DNA of 64,000 bases from Cordilura impudica (GCA_963682025.1 OY821521.1:54737908-54801907); one strand, 5' to 3'. Shown: positions 1 to 11,682, numbered from the stretch's first letter. The notes: generated by a model not told the origin, from the sequence alone. Numbers and translations: made by a program.

Positions 1-319
1 TCACTTAAATCTATCAAAAAAGAAAATTATTGCACTGATTCTTCTCAAATTTTGTTTGTATATATTTTTGCAAAATACAAGAGACTTTACCAAACATGGT
101 CAGGATCGGTCCATTTTTGGGCCTAGTCCCCATATAGATATAGCATCCGATATGAACTTTTTCATATCTGCAGCCGAAAAATTAATAAAAATGCCACTCA
201 AATTTGGTTTATGCTTATTTTCTATATCCAGTTAGTTGGGCCTGAGAGATAGGGTTTCTAAACGCATGGTATAGGGTATCGTATAGTCGGTCTAGACCGA
301 CTATAATTTTCTTACTTGT
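1..319 (+). repeat. Family A GTCY repeat, 3' part only
   Basis: This is the 3' portion of a dispersed repeat (family A) seen about ten times in the window. The recognisable end is a perfect 20-bp palindrome, tagtcggtctagaccgacta, followed by a ttttcttacttgtttt tail. A palindrome just inside the 3' end is typical of Helitron-like elements, but the assignment is inference. The repeat ends directly against Transib coding sequence, so it probably inserted into that gene. The 5' part lies outside the window. Confidence 0.75.
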
Positions 320-1319
320 TTTGCATTCAAAAAGGATGTTATAACTGAAGAAGTTCAAAAAAATAAAAGATCAAATTAAGGAACTTCATCCAGTAATATT
401 TAAATTTGATGACCATGACATTGAAGTAAATTTTAAAATGTGTCTCACAATGATTGATGGAAAAGTTGCACAAGCTTTAACTGGAACAAAGTCAACGACA
501 AGCCGCATTATATGCCAAAAGACATCAAGTCAATTAAGCCAACCCCCACCAGAAGACGATAGTTTTAAGGAAGCCTACGAATTTGGAATGTCCCCTCTTC
601 ATGCTAGAATACGTTTCATGGAGCATATTCTTAAATTGGGTTATGATTTGGAATTTGGTCCGTTAGGCGAAACAGTGAGAAAAAACAAAGAAAATGAAGA
701 AAAAAGAAAGCAAAAAAAAAAACAAATTCAACAAAAATATCTACAGCTAGGCCTCGTAATCGACCAACCAAAACAAGGGGAAGGAAACACAAATGATGGA
801 AATACTGCAAGGAGATTTTTTTCCGATCCGGAAACTGCAGCATCTATCACAGGTGTAGATCATGAATTAATAAGACGATTCAAAATCATATTACAAGTTC
901 TAGCATGCAGCAGAAAGATAAATGCAAAAAAATTTGGAGAGTACGCCAATAAAACAGCTATACTTTATAACGAAAAATACTCTTGGAGATATATGCCATC
1001 CACAGTTCATAAAATTTTGTACCATGGGGAACAAATAATTCAAAACAATATGCTACCAATAGGAGATCTATCTGAAGAAGCGCAAGAAAAAAGGAACAAA
1101 GACTACAGATTCTTTCGCGAGCACAACACAAGGAAAATGTCCAGATGTTGTACTAATGAAGACCTTATCACTATTTTGTTGTGCACTTCAGATCCATATA
1201 TGTCCAACATTCGACAAAAATGAAAAACTACCTCTATTGAATTAGACGAAGAAGCTAAACAACTTCTAGAAGATGAAAATCAAGGCTATTTAGAAGAAAT
1301 TTTTACTAAAATTGGTTAA
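319..1319 (+). pseudogene. Transib (RAG1-related) transposase, C-terminal half
   Basis: This is the C-terminal part of a cut-and-paste DDE transposase of the Transib superfamily, the relatives of vertebrate RAG1. The longest open stretch starts at the ATG at 438. It carries an acidic site in MIDGKV (Asp codon 456-458), a GNTARRFF block and a C-terminal block running from HKILYHG through IGDLSEEAQEKRNK to SDPY. That last block aligns by eye, with equal spacing, to the RAG1 region holding the third catalytic residue, so Glu213/214 is the likely catalytic acid. An in-frame TGA at 1221-1223 interrupts the frame, which then continues open to TAA at 1317-1319. A frame change occurs near 350. The N-terminal part with the first catalytic Asp lies upstream of the window, behind the family A repeat. 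Recalled family patterns support this; no search was run. Confidence 0.75.
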
Positions 1320-1957
1320 TTTAAAGTACTTTTTCATTACACTAACAATAAGTTACACTTTTTTTTATATAGTTAAAAAATTTTCTTGATTTAAAAATAT
1401 ATATATTTTGTAAATTTACAATAAAAATTGTTATATTTCATAAATTTACCATAAAAATTGATATAGAAATATTTAAAAAGACAATAAAAAAAAATTTAAC
1501 TAAAGCAAAAACATACGAGTTTTTCATTGAAACTTCTCTATTTTGAAGCAATATAAGGTAACTTTTACGTTCGCTGCTTAATAAATTATATTTTAACTCG
1601 GGATCTTAAAAAAAAAAAAAACAACCTTTGGCCCTTGTGCACATTAGGACTAAAAAGTTTACGGGGGCCAAAGTTTGGCATTTTCTGAAAAAATTAACTT
1701 AAAAAATTGTTAAAAAGTATTAGTTGTAAAATTAACTGAAAAAATAAGACATTATATTAAAAAAAACCTTTTTTTACCTTTTAACACTTCACTTTTGTAC
1801 TAAAATTCAACTACAAATGAAAATGTATTTTAAACCCTCCGTAACTTTTTTTATTTTTGGTCGAGAATTACGTTTAATAGCAAAACTTAAAGGCTAAAGT
1901 CTCACCTACCAAACAAAAAAAAAACGCATATCAAAATTCCAATCCAATCAAAAGTTA
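1320..1957. other. Transib 3' non-coding region (AT-rich)
   Basis: No reading frame was recognised. The stretch joins the end of the Transib reading frame to the element's apparent right end. It contains a short inverted pair around 1627-1672 (ggccctt ... gggggcc) of unknown meaning. Confidence 0.4.
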
Positions 1958-1996
1958 TAGATTTTTGACCGCCTTCTCGTCAAACGGTCCACTGTG
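1958..1996 (-). other. Transib right terminus, RSS-23-like
   Basis: Read on the minus strand, this end is heptamer CACAGTG (1990-1996), then exactly 23 bp (1967-1989), then AAAAATCTA (1958-1966). Transib ends are known to resemble the V(D)J 23-spacer recombination signal, whose heptamer is CACAGTG and whose nonamer is A-rich. The element would end at 1996. The left end, needed to test the target duplication, is outside the window. Confidence 0.6.
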
Positions 1997-2022
1997 CGCT
2001 GCTAGTAAAAGAAATATAAAGC

Positions 2023-2303
2023 ACCCAGGAAAAATTTCGTAATAGCAGCTCATTGATTTTTGCATTACCAATGACCTACCCTTGCCCACTGCATTACTTT
2101 CAAAGTGAAAATAAGTCGTTACTGATAATGTGTTATACAGCTACTTATATTTCATGCCAACTCCATGCATACAGCATTACTTGCAAAGTGAAAATAATGA
2201 GTTCTTGGGCAACTAGCTACCTCCAATGACATCCCCGTGTTAAAATAATGAGCTTATCAGGCAAACTGCAACCAGTTACTTTGGTAATGTTTTTTTCCTG
2301 GGT
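2023..2303. mobile_element. Small MITE with ACCCAGGAAAAA ends
   Basis: A 281-bp non-coding element bounded by the inverted pair acccaggaaaaa (2023-2034) and tttttcctgggt (2292-2303). Inside, similar blocks containing gcattac and caaagtgaaaata recur, suggesting internal duplication. No target-site duplication was obvious and the superfamily is unassigned. Confidence 0.55.
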
Positions 2304-2479
2304 ACAATTCATTTTCTTAATATTGTGCCAGCAAAAGTGGCCACTGTACATACACTTGCTATCAAAAGTTTTCGTCTACCTACATATAACTAAAACTGTT
2401 ATACTACGAAAAAAATAAGAAAAAATTAACTTAGCTGAATTATTTCTTTTTTCTAATAAAATATTAAGCTGTTTATGTT

Positions 2480-2865
2480 TTTTGATTTTTAGTGTTATAG
2501 AGCAACCACAGCTGGTCATTGTATGTTTAGGATCCCTATCCTATTGGAACCAAAAATCCTCTTCAAGGCCCAGTAGTAGTTGCGTGCTTTGTTTTAAAAT
2601 GTTTACGTATTCAATTTGACCCATTATAAACTCAATAAATATGAATTTACCTACCCCGTTGCCCGTCATACAGCCCTAAACAATAATGCCACCTTCACCG
2701 TGCTTAACCGTTGGCTACAAATTTTCTTTGTTGAATGCAGTTCCAATTTTTCACCATATTAAACTTTTTTCTGTAATGTCGAAAATGCAAAACTAGCTTT
2801 CATTTGAAAATAAATCGTGTTCCCAAAAGTTCCAGAGCCTTGGTTACACACTCATTTATAAAGTC
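2480..2865 (-). pseudogene. Tc1-like transposase relic
   Basis: The minus strand encodes broken pieces of a Tc1-type DDE transposase. A stretch resembling FWFQ-DRDPKHT carries the second catalytic Asp region, with an in-frame stop. An upstream piece resembles the HGEGGIIV-GCM block. Multiple stops and frame changes make it non-functional. It abuts the 5' end of a family B repeat. Confidence 0.6.
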
Positions 2866-3274
2866 CGTATGTTTTTATACCCTCCACACCTCAGTGGCAG
2901 AGGGTATATATAGGTTTGTCATTCCGTTTGTACCGCATCGAAATAAATTCCGGAGACCTCAAACTATATAGTTTCTTGATCATTATAACAAGGGAAGCTG
3001 ATTTAGCGATGACCGTCTGTCCGCCTGTCTGTGGAAATCACGATCACGCCGTCAATATCTAAGCTAGACCGTTCGTTTTTGTATAAAATTAAAATTAAAA
3101 TTGTTTACTAACATCCCAAAGAGTTGCTATTTAAAATCGTCAAAATCGGTCAAAGGGGTCAACAAACTCTAAAAAATTAAAATTTTCAGTGTGTGTTGTT
3201 TTTCTTAAGATATGTTGTATTTATATGTTGTAATTCTTCTTATTGTTGAAGTCATTGCAGTTGTGTGTATATTA

Positions 3275-3765
3275 AGGTGCTATTACACGAAGTGTTTTTT
3301 ACATATGTACTGTCACTTTTTTTATCCATATGAAATTCTTCATGTCTTTCAAAATTGTCTTTTACATACGATTCATAATTTTTGCTATCACACGTGCGTA
3401 TGTATTTCCGTATGACATAACCTCTAAATGTAAACAACAGCTGATTTAATTTGTGAATTTACAAAAATTTGTTGTTAAAAAAAGGTTATGTATTTTTTAA
3501 TTGTTAATTAATACTACACAATTTATTTTTCTTTCAATATTAATCTTTAAAATGTACTCTGTTTTTCTTTCGCCACAAGCAGTGTTGTATTTTCATTTGT
3601 TTGTCATGCAAAAATTGAACCTGTTCTAATTGAAAAATGTACATGTGACTTTCCTCATGTATTGCACATAAACAATGTTTCATATGTATCACACGATGTG
3701 TACAACTTTTGTTGTGGGAAAATTTGACAGTACATATGTAAAAAACACATCATGTAATAGCACCT
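3275..3765. mobile_element. TTA-flanked MITE, copy 1 (Harbinger-like)
   Basis: A 491-bp element with ends aggtgctattaca ... tgtaatagcacct. The inverted ends extend about 40 bp inward, through the acatatgtactgtca block. It is flanked by a 3-bp TTA duplication (3272-3274 and 3766-3768), which suits a PIF/Harbinger-type MITE. Small open frames inside lie on both strands and are not credible genes. A second copy at 59361-62755 holds a pogo-like element. Confidence 0.75.
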
Positions 3766-3964
3766 TTAATACTGCACGTGCCCATTGGCCTAAGCAAGTA
3801 TTACCACTTATTTTTTTTAGCGTTAAAATTGAAAATTAAATATTAAAAATTAATAAAAATAAAAAAATAAAACTAAAAGTTAAATATTAAAAATTAGAAA
3901 TTAAAATTAAAAAATATAAAATTTAAAATTAGAAATTAAAAATTAAAACAAAAAAAATTAAAAA

Positions 3965-4570
3965 TTGGGCAATTCCATATGTGACGGAATGACATTTTGT
4001 GTTGAAAAATTGAATTTCAGGCTATTTCACAAAGCTATTTTCAATTGAAAATTCATTCTTCAGTTTGAAAATGATTGTTAATGAGTTAGAGATTTAAAAA
4101 AAAACTCGGAAACAATTTTTTCACTATTTATTCTTTTATTTTTGAGTAATTTCTTTTTGTGTGACGGAATGACATTTTTGCTACCATGACTCTGTCCTGG
4201 TATTAAAACCTAGGAACTTTTGTCAATTAAGAAGCTAATCAGTTTTTAAACTAATGAATATTTTACATATGATATATAAGCAATATAAAATTATAATTCA
4301 GAGCTATAGCTATATAGTATACTTTGCTATGATAGTGTTGAAGTTATTAACTGTCATTTGACGTGACGGAATGACTAAAGCTTCTTAAACATGTATTAAA
4401 AGAAAATTTAGTAAACAAATAAATTTTATAATTCTTTTATAATCTAGAATACTTGTAATAAATTACATTATATAACTTGGAATACATTTTAATATATTTT
4501 TAAATTTACTTCATATAAATGAAAAAATTTTTTTTTCATCAAAGTTGACATTTTTATGGAAATGCCCAAT
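3965..4570. mobile_element. MITE with TTGGGCA ends and triple internal motif
   Basis: A roughly 606-bp insertion in the AT array. It begins ttgggcaattccata and ends tatggaaatgcccaa, imperfect inverted ends. The 13-mer gtgacggaatgac occurs three times in direct orientation (3981-3993, 4161-4173, 4363-4375). No open frame was recognised and the superfamily is unassigned. Confidence 0.6.
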
Positions 4571-6304
4571 TAAAAAGTAAAACAACAAAATTAAAAATTA
4601 AAAATTAAAAATGAAATATTAAAAATTAATAAAAAAAAAAATTTAAATATTAAAAATTAAAAATTTAAAATTAAAAAATAAAAATTAGAAATTAAAAATA
4701 AAAAATTTAAAATTAAAACAAAAAAATTAAAAATTAAAAACTAGAAATTAAAAATAAAAAATTAAAAATTAAAAATTAAAAATTAAAAATTAAAAATCAA
4801 AAATCAAAAATTAAAAATTAAAAACTAAAAATTAAAAATAAAAAATTAAAAATTAAAAATTTAAAATAAAAAATTAAAAATTAAAACCTAAAAATTAAAA
4901 ATAAAAAATTAAAATTAAAACATAAAAATTTTAAATTAAAAATTAATAATTAATAAATAAAAATTGAAAATTAAAAATTAAAAATTAAAAATTAAAAATT
5001 AAAAATTAAAAATTAAAAATTAAAAATTAAAATTTAAAAATTAAAAATTAAAAATTAAAAATTAAAAATTGAAAATTAAAAATTAAAAATTAAAAATTAA
5101 AAATTAAAAATTAAAAATTAAAAATTAAAAATTAAAAATTAAAAATTAAAAATTAAAAATTAAAAATTAAAAATTAAAAATTAAAAATTAAAAATTAAAA
5201 ATTAAAAATTAAAAATTAAAAATTAAAAATTAAAAATTAAAAATTAAAAATTAAAAATTAAAAATTAAAAATTAAAAATTAAAAATTAAAAATTAAAAAT
5301 TAAAAATAAAAATTAAAATGTAAAAATTAAAAATTAAAAATTAAAAATTAAAAATTAAAAATTAAAAATAAAAATTAAAAATTAAAAATAAAAAATTAAA
5401 AATTAGAAACTAAAAATAAAAATTCAAAATTAAAAATAAAAATTAAAAAATAAAAATTAAAACAAAAAAATTAAAAATTAAAAGTTAAAAATTAAAGAAT
5501 AAAAATTCAAAATTAATAATTAAAAATTAAAAATTAAAAATTAAAAATTAAAAATTAAAAATTAAAAATTAAAAATTAAAAATTAAAAATTAAAAATTAA
5601 AAATTAAAAATTAAAAATTAAAAATTAAAAATTAAAAATTAAAAATTAAAAATTAAAAATTAAAAATTAAAAATTAAAAATTAAAAATTAAAAATTAAAA
5701 ATTAAAAATTAAAAATTAAAAATAAAAAATTAAAAATTAAAAATTAGAAACTAAAATTAAAAATAAAAATTAAAAATTAAAAATTTAAAATTAAAAATTA
5801 AAAATTAAATATTAAAACTTAAAAATTAAAAGTTAAAAATTAAAAATTAAAAGTTAAAAATTAAAAATTAAAACATAAAAATTAAAAATTAAAACTTAAA
5901 AATTAAAAGTTAAAAATTAAGAATTAAAAGTTAAAAATTAAAAATTAAAACTTAAAAATTAAAAATTAAAAGTTAAAAATTAAAAATTTGAAACTTGAAA
6001 TTTAAATTTAAAATTAAAAGTTAAAAATTAAAAATTAAAAATTAAAAAATTGAAAATTAGAAACTAAAATTAAAAATTAAAAATTAAAAATTAAAAATTA
6101 AAAATTAAAAGTTAAAAATTAAAAATTTAAAATTTAAAATTTAAAATTAAAAATTAAAAATTAGAAACTAAAATTAAAAATTAAAAATTGAAAAATAAAA
6201 AATCAAAATTCAAAATTAAAAATAAAAATTAAAACAAAAAAATTAAAAATTAAAAATTAAAAGTTAAAAGTTAAAAATTAAAAATTAAAAATTCAAAATT
6301 AATA

Positions 6305-8556
6305 CAGTGCACGCTCGATAACGTGAACACTCCAAAACGTGAACACCCCAAAACGTGAACAATTTTTTTTGACAACGTTTCAGAGGTTGAACATTGTTTT
6401 TCTGCATTGACACCACTCTAAAACGTGAACAAAGCAAGAAAGCTCTATAACTTGAACAATAGACGTTTCATAGTTAGCTTTGATTTCAAATACATAATTC
6501 TGTTTCTTGGGAGTCCCCTAATAGGAAGTTATTTGGCTTTTCGTTTGTAAATGTAACACACAAATCATTTTAGTCGCAATTTTGGCTTTGTACTGCGCGT
6601 TTCGCCTTAGCTGCGTAAAAATGAGTTGTAAAAACCTGTGTGCTTGACATTAAAACAAAAAGCAGAAATTCTCGAGTTTTTGAAGAAAGGATCAAGTGTT
6701 ACGTGATTAGCAAAAAAATATAATGTTACTAAATCAACCATTTGTGGAATTAACCGGAAAAGAGAAATGATTTTTAAATGTGTAAACAATACACTATCCG
6801 GGCCTGGAAAAAGAAAAACGCTGCGCACTTCAGAGTTGCCCAAAATGGAGAAAGCTCTTTATCGCTGGTTTATTCGTATGCGGAATAAAAACTGGCCAGT
6901 TAGTGCTTTAATGCTGAATGAAAAAGCAAAGAAACTTAATTTAAAGTTTAAGGAAAGCGAAGGTGGTTTCAACGCTAGCGATGGCTGGCTCCAAGGCTTC
7001 AAGAAAAGGTACGGCGTTCGACTACTTCAAATTTCAGGCGAAAAACTGTCTTCGCAGCCTCGACTAGTGGAGCCGTTTAAAGAAAAACTTAAAACTAGAA
7101 TGACTGAAATGGAGTTAAGCAACGATCAGCTTTATAATGCTGATGAGTCCGGTTTGTTCTGGAAACTTCTGCCAGAAAAAACAAACGTATCCAGTTTGGA
7201 AAAGAGAGCCCCAGGCGTAAAGACAGAGAAGCAGCGTGTTACGTTCTTGTGTGGTTCAAATGCCACTGGATCTCACAAACTTAAGCTTTTGGTAATTGGA
7301 AAAGCAAAAAATCCACGCTGTTTAAAAACTTTGAGTGCCCCACCGACTACAAAAGTTCAAAGTCAGCCTGGATGACATCGACTATATTCAAAGATTGGTT
7401 TCATGAATCATTTGTTCCACAGGTAAATGTCTCCTTTGATTTTTGAATACATTTTTTATATACGTTTGTCTTGTTTTTAAGGTGAAAGCGTTTTTAAAAG
7501 AAAAAAGTTGCCATTAAAAGCTCTTCTTCTAATCGACAACGCACCTTCCCATCCTAATGAAACTGAACTGAAATTGGAAGATGGGCAAATTTTCGCAATG
7601 TTTATGCCACCAAATGTCACTCCTCTCATTCAACCGATGGATCAGAATGCCATAAAAATTACGAAGCTGCACTACAGAAATAGCCTTTTAGCATCAATAG
7701 CAGCGACGCAATCTGATTTACTCGAGTCGATGAAAAAAATAACATTAAAAAAAGCTATAAATCTTTTGGATGCCGCCTGGAGTCGTGTGGGCCAAGAAAC
7801 TTTAGCTAGGTGCTGGAACAATATTTTGCACTTTGCAGGAAACGACGAAGATCCCGAGGATGGTATACCGTTGGCCGTTTTAAAAGAACAGTGGATAGCT
7901 GAACTTCGCCCCTTAATGTGCCACACCGTCGATCTCCTACACAGTTTAAACCCTGAGGTTTGTTGTTACGCGCAGCCATCCACAAAGATATGTAAGTTAT
8001 TGAAAATGTTGTTGTTATTAACCATTTCAGATTGAATGTGCGTTACCGATTGTTCAAGAATGGAACGATGATATAGACGTAGACATTGCTTATAACGATA
8101 TCGATATTGAAGAGGAGGATGAATCCAACGATGATGACTGCATCTCAGAACAACTGGAGAAAATTAAACCAAGTGAAGCCGTCCAAATATTCAACAAAGC
8201 GGTACAGTGGGCTAGCCATGAAGACGTCGATCAAAGTGATTTGAATGTACTGAGACGTCTTAGGGAGAAAGCTGTGTTTCAGTTGTTAGAAAAGCAGAAA
8301 GTACAAAGAAAGATGACTGATTTTTTTTAAATAAAAATAATATATTATATTATATTATATATAATAAAACAATCTATTTCTAAGATATTTATTTCTGTTG
8401 CGCACAAACGAATGTACAAATAAACAATAAAATATCAACTTAAATGTGTATATGTGCTTATATTCTTTATACGTATTTGGCATTCGAAAACGTGAACACT
8501 CTTGATAACGTGAACTCCCCTGGTTTTAATTAGTTCACGTTATCGAGCGTGCACTG
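6305..8556 (+). mobile_element. Tigger/pogo DNA transposon (Tigger I)
   Basis: A full-length 2252-bp element. It has perfect 24-bp inverted ends (6305-6328 and 8533-8556, starting cagtgcacgctcgataacgt) and a TA duplication (6303-6304 and 8557-8558). Subterminal copies of aacgtgaac recur at 6320-6360 and 6420-6430 and are plausible transposase-binding sites. It inserted into the AAAAATT array. Full length with perfect ends suggests recent arrival. Confidence 0.92.
6767..8330 (+). pseudogene. Tigger I transposase, three exons with two frameshifts
   Basis: This encodes a pogo/Tigger DDE transposase with a CENP-B-like DNA-binding region (GGFNASDGWLQGFKKRYGVR). The catalytic core has YNADESGLFWKLLP (first Asp), LLIDNAPSHP (second Asp) and MPPNVTPLIQPMDQN. 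Two fly-type introns are visible: 7423-7481 (GTAAAT ... TTTAAG) and about 7992-8030 (GTAAGT ... TTTCAG). The third exon is acidic and ends MTDFF with TAA at 8328-8330. Frame is lost near 7322 (one T short) and near 7500-7507 (one A short). Both are in homopolymer runs, judged against the related element at 17296. The N-terminal helix-turn-helix before 6767 is not open from a clear ATG. The protein would act in the nucleus on its own inverted ends. Confidence 0.85.
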
Positions 8557-9547
8557 TAATTAAAAATTAAAAATTAAGAATTAAAAATTAAAAATTAAAA
8601 ATTAACAATTAAAAATTAAAAATAAAAATAAAAAACTAAAAATTAAAAATTAAAAATTAGTAATTAAAATTAAAAAATTTTAAATTTTAAATTAAAAATT
8701 AAAACAAAAAAGTTAAAAATTAAAAATTAAAACAACAAAATTAAAAATTAAAAATGAAATATTAAAAATTAAAAATAAAAAATTTAAAATTAAAAATTAA
8801 AACAAAAAAAATAAAAATTAAAAATTAAAAATTTAAAATTAAAAATTAAAAATTCAAAATTAAAAACTAAAAATTAAAATTAAAACATAAAAATTAAAAA
8901 TTAATAATCAAAAATTAAAAATTAAAAATTAAAAATTAAAAATTAAAAATCAAAAATAAAAATTAAAAATTAAAACATAAAAATTAGAAACAAAAAATTA
9001 AAAGTTAAAAACTAAAAATTAAAAATTAAAAATTAAAAATTAAAAATTAAAAATTATCAATTAAAAATTCAGAATTAAAAATTACTAGCTAATTCAGACA
9101 AAAATATTTTAAAATTAGTTTTTTTTTAATATTAATATCTGCAAATTTTTAGCCAAGAATCAGTTTATTTATTTTTTTTAATTATCACGAATTATCTCAA
9201 AACTTTCTTATAGGGATCAAACTTTGGATGTTATAATACTGGCTGCGTTATATAATGAGTTTCGTTAGGTGTTTTTCTGCTCTAGTAAAGAAAAATAATG
9301 CCATTTTTCAAATAGTAACGAATTCTTTCTATATAAGACACGATCATTGTTTTTTTTATAACAAGGAATTGTAATAGAAACTGGCCAACAAGAAAAGCAA
9401 TTACTTTAAATTTAATTGGTATTCGAAACTTAAATTTCAGTACCGCCAACAGTTTAAAAGTGGTAGCCGCACCCAACATTGGTTGTAATATTGAGGTGGA
9501 GGGTATCAAAGGTTCGGCCCAGCCGAATTTAACACTCTTACTTGTTT

Positions 9548-9839
9548 CTATTGACATCGGAAATGAAGGGCTTACTTCATGCTACATGACCATGATAGTG
9601 AGAAATGTATATAAATATAATTAAGTTAAATGAACCTTATCAAACAAGTTCGTCTTCCACTAAAATAAAATCGTGTAACAGAGTAAGTTATTGATCACCA
9701 TCATGAATGCATTGAATGATTTAATTAAGTAAAATGTAATATGGTATTTTGTTAGGAAATATGTTTTGGCACGCAAATAATTATTAAAGAAATATAATTC
9801 TATTGTTTATAAAGAGATCTTTTAAACTATTAAATTAAA
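9548..9839. other. AT-rich, nothing recognised
   Basis: No open frame, RNA gene or repeat boundary was recognised between the family B end and the family C repeat. Confidence 0.4.
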
Positions 9840-10262
9840 CTAGCAGATTCCAGCCTACGAAATTCGAGTGCAAATTCTAGGAAATTTTATTTTTTTATTT
9901 AATAAATTATTGACCCTAAAGGTATGCTAATCAATTTTAGACAATTCACATTTCAACACTTTTTTGGTTTATGTCTAAAATAATTTTTCAATTCACCACA
10001 ATTATTATTGTGAATGAAGAAAACAAACTCTTTTTTTGCAAACACATTAACAAATTTAATAAACATACACATAGCATTGTATAAATTTATGTATGTGTTA
10101 GTAGCAACTTTAAATGAGCATAACTCAAAAAAAATGTAAAAATTTTAAAATCCGTAATTCTGGTGGACAGCTAAAAAGAAATAGCTTTCAATTTAGATAC
10201 GTTTAGTCAAAATCGGGAGAAAACTGTTTAACAAATCGTCGGTCACAAGAAATCGCCTTACC
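9840..10262 (+). repeat. Family C repeat, copy 1
   Basis: A dispersed repeat starting ctagcagattccag and ending near aaatcgcct. It shares blocks such as acacatagcat, tatgtatgtgttagtagcaa and ggtcaaaatcg (or variants) with copies at 48690-49043 (+), 47445-47608 (-) and 63775-64000 (-). The ends form a short imperfect inverted pair (ctagcagatt / aatcgcctag), so it may be a MITE. Confidence 0.65.
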
Positions 10263-10707
10263 TATTTAAATTATTGATTAGTATGAAAAGGTACATAACT
10301 CTGTTATTGATTGAAAACGTGTTTAAATTATAAAGTTAAATTATCTTGAAACTGAATTATTAACAAAGGACACATTTGTCCTGATTGGATTGTGAAATAG
10401 GAAATTGTACATTAGATTTAAGTATAGACAAAGTAACTGACAAATTAAGTTTTCATATTGGTATCGACAGCGAAACAGTTGACATATTGTTACCGTCAGC
10501 AAGTTGTAAGTTGTGAATATTGTGAAAAGATTGTATCCTTAATACTAAGTGTTGATTAAGAATCCATAAATAAAGTTTAAAATAAATCAAAGTTTGTTAT
10601 TATTCTGGATTAGTGTTTTTGTTTAAAATAATAATCCACAATTCCCTTAATTTGTACGTCTCTTGTATAATTCATGGGATTTGCCTAATTATAAATTTGG
10701 CCTTATA
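10263..10707. other. AT-rich, nothing recognised
   Basis: No gene was recognised. Two AATAAA-type hexamers (near 10568) are present without an associated frame. Confidence 0.4.
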
Positions 10708-11676
10708 CACTTAGCAGAAAAACTATGCGTACAAGCACAGTCAAAAATTTTAAAATTCAAAAATATGTGATTTAGCCTATATAGTGATCCAGTATTGTTT
10801 TAAAAAAATTAATACCAATTTAAAAATACAATTCTACAAATAAAAAAAATCAATAAAAAAAACAGCAGTTTTCAATAGCTGCGATGTAGAACTTCTGGCA
10901 AACGCTTGGGTATGGATATGAATATGATATATTCATCTCTGTCGAAATTTTTTCCCATTCCTCAGAAATAACGTTTTTCAGCATTTATTTTGAGGTTATG
11001 TTGTGCTGGCGAATCTTCCTCTCCAACAAGTCTCAAAATGTGCGATAGGGGTACGGTCTGTGGATTGTGGCGGCGATTGTACCTGGCTTTGTACCTGGTG
11101 TTATAAAGCAACCAAAGCTTAACATTGCAACATTTGGAATCGTTGTCTTGTTGATACCAAAAGTCTTTTCCAAGTCCCAATTTTTGAGCGCTTTGTTCAA
11201 AGTTAGCTTTCAAAAAGTCCATGTAGTCATTATTTCACTAATTTCGCGGAAAGTTTTTTCTTCTCCTCGCAGTTGTAATATGATTTTCTTTTCGACAGGG
11301 TAATTTTTTTTTTTTTTGTTTTTTACCCTTGTAGACTTTGAACTTTGAAGCCAAAAACCTTTATTAAGATAATATTTATACAATGGCTTCACTCACTAGC
11401 GCAATTTCTCGCTTGTAAATACCATGTAAAACATGATTTTTAGATTGTGATTCCCCTTTTCACATTTGTACACATACCTTTTGTGAGCAAATGTAAAGCA
11501 GAGTTGTGTTTTTTAATTCGTACAATTTAAGAATGTGGGAAAATACTAAAAATATTACAAGAACACTAGGAATTTTAAAGAAAAAAAAAACTGGGCCTTT
11601 ATTTAAACTAAAACATATATTTTCAGACCTTTAAAAGTTTTTACTGGACTTTTGTGCATAGTTTTTCTGCTAAGTG
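10708..11676 (-). mobile_element. Tc1-like element, internally deleted
   Basis: A 969-bp element with inverted ends beginning cacttagcagaaaaactatg, imperfect over about 45 bp. It is flanked by TA (10706-10707 and 11677-11678). It is much shorter than the roughly 1.3-1.7 kb usual for Tc1 elements because most of the transposase is gone. A broken end of the same family lies at 29874-30195. Confidence 0.85.
10962..11222 (-). pseudogene. Tc1-like transposase fragment
   Basis: A minus-strand remnant covering the middle of the Tc1 catalytic domain. FWYQQDNDSKCCNVKLWLL contains the second catalytic Asp region, and LVGEEDSPAQHNLK corresponds to the region after the third catalytic acid. The usual proline-rich SPDLNPIEHLW block is scrambled. 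The N-terminal DNA-binding domain is absent. It is a dead internal-deletion derivative. Confidence 0.7.
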
Positions 11677-11682
11677 TAGTTG

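Larger units (their letters stand above)
3785..9085. repeat. AAAAATT 7-bp microsatellite array
   Basis: A long array of near-perfect 7-bp AAAAATT units, purest around 4970-5310 and 5520-5720. Flanking parts are degenerate and contain xTAAAA variants. It is interrupted by a MITE (3965-4570) and a Tigger element (6305-8556). No coding potential is claimed for its open frames. It lies inside the family B repeat, just upstream of that repeat's 3' hairpin. Confidence 0.9.
2873..9547 (+). mobile_element. Family B Helitron-like repeat with expanded internal microsatellite
   Basis: The 5' part (about 2873-3180) has the short hairpin ataccctc ... gagggtat, the core atagcgatg-like block and a gtctgtccgcctgtctgt GTCY run. 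The 3' part (about 9490-9547) has ggtggagggtatcaaa, the hairpin ttcggcccagccgaa and the tail cttacttgttt. In the compact copy at 52439-52972 these two parts lie about 300 bp apart. Here they are separated by a 7-bp AT array, two MITEs and a Tigger element. That this is one element is inferred from order and orientation of its parts. Similar GTCY-bearing microsatellite-generating repeats are known in Diptera. Confidence 0.55.

Noticed and set aside
1620..1680. gtgcac-containing stretch as an alternative Transib terminus
   Set aside because: It lacks a CACARTG heptamer with A-rich nonamer at fixed distance; the 1958-1996 end fits far better.
3252..3437. Overlapping 60-67-codon frames on both strands
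   Set aside because: They lie in the inverted end and AT-rich body of the TTA-flanked MITE and are not conserved in copy 2.
3785..9085. Possible satellite or centromeric array
   Set aside because: Although long, the array lies between the two signature ends of a dispersed repeat, so a mobile-element microsatellite expansion explains it better.
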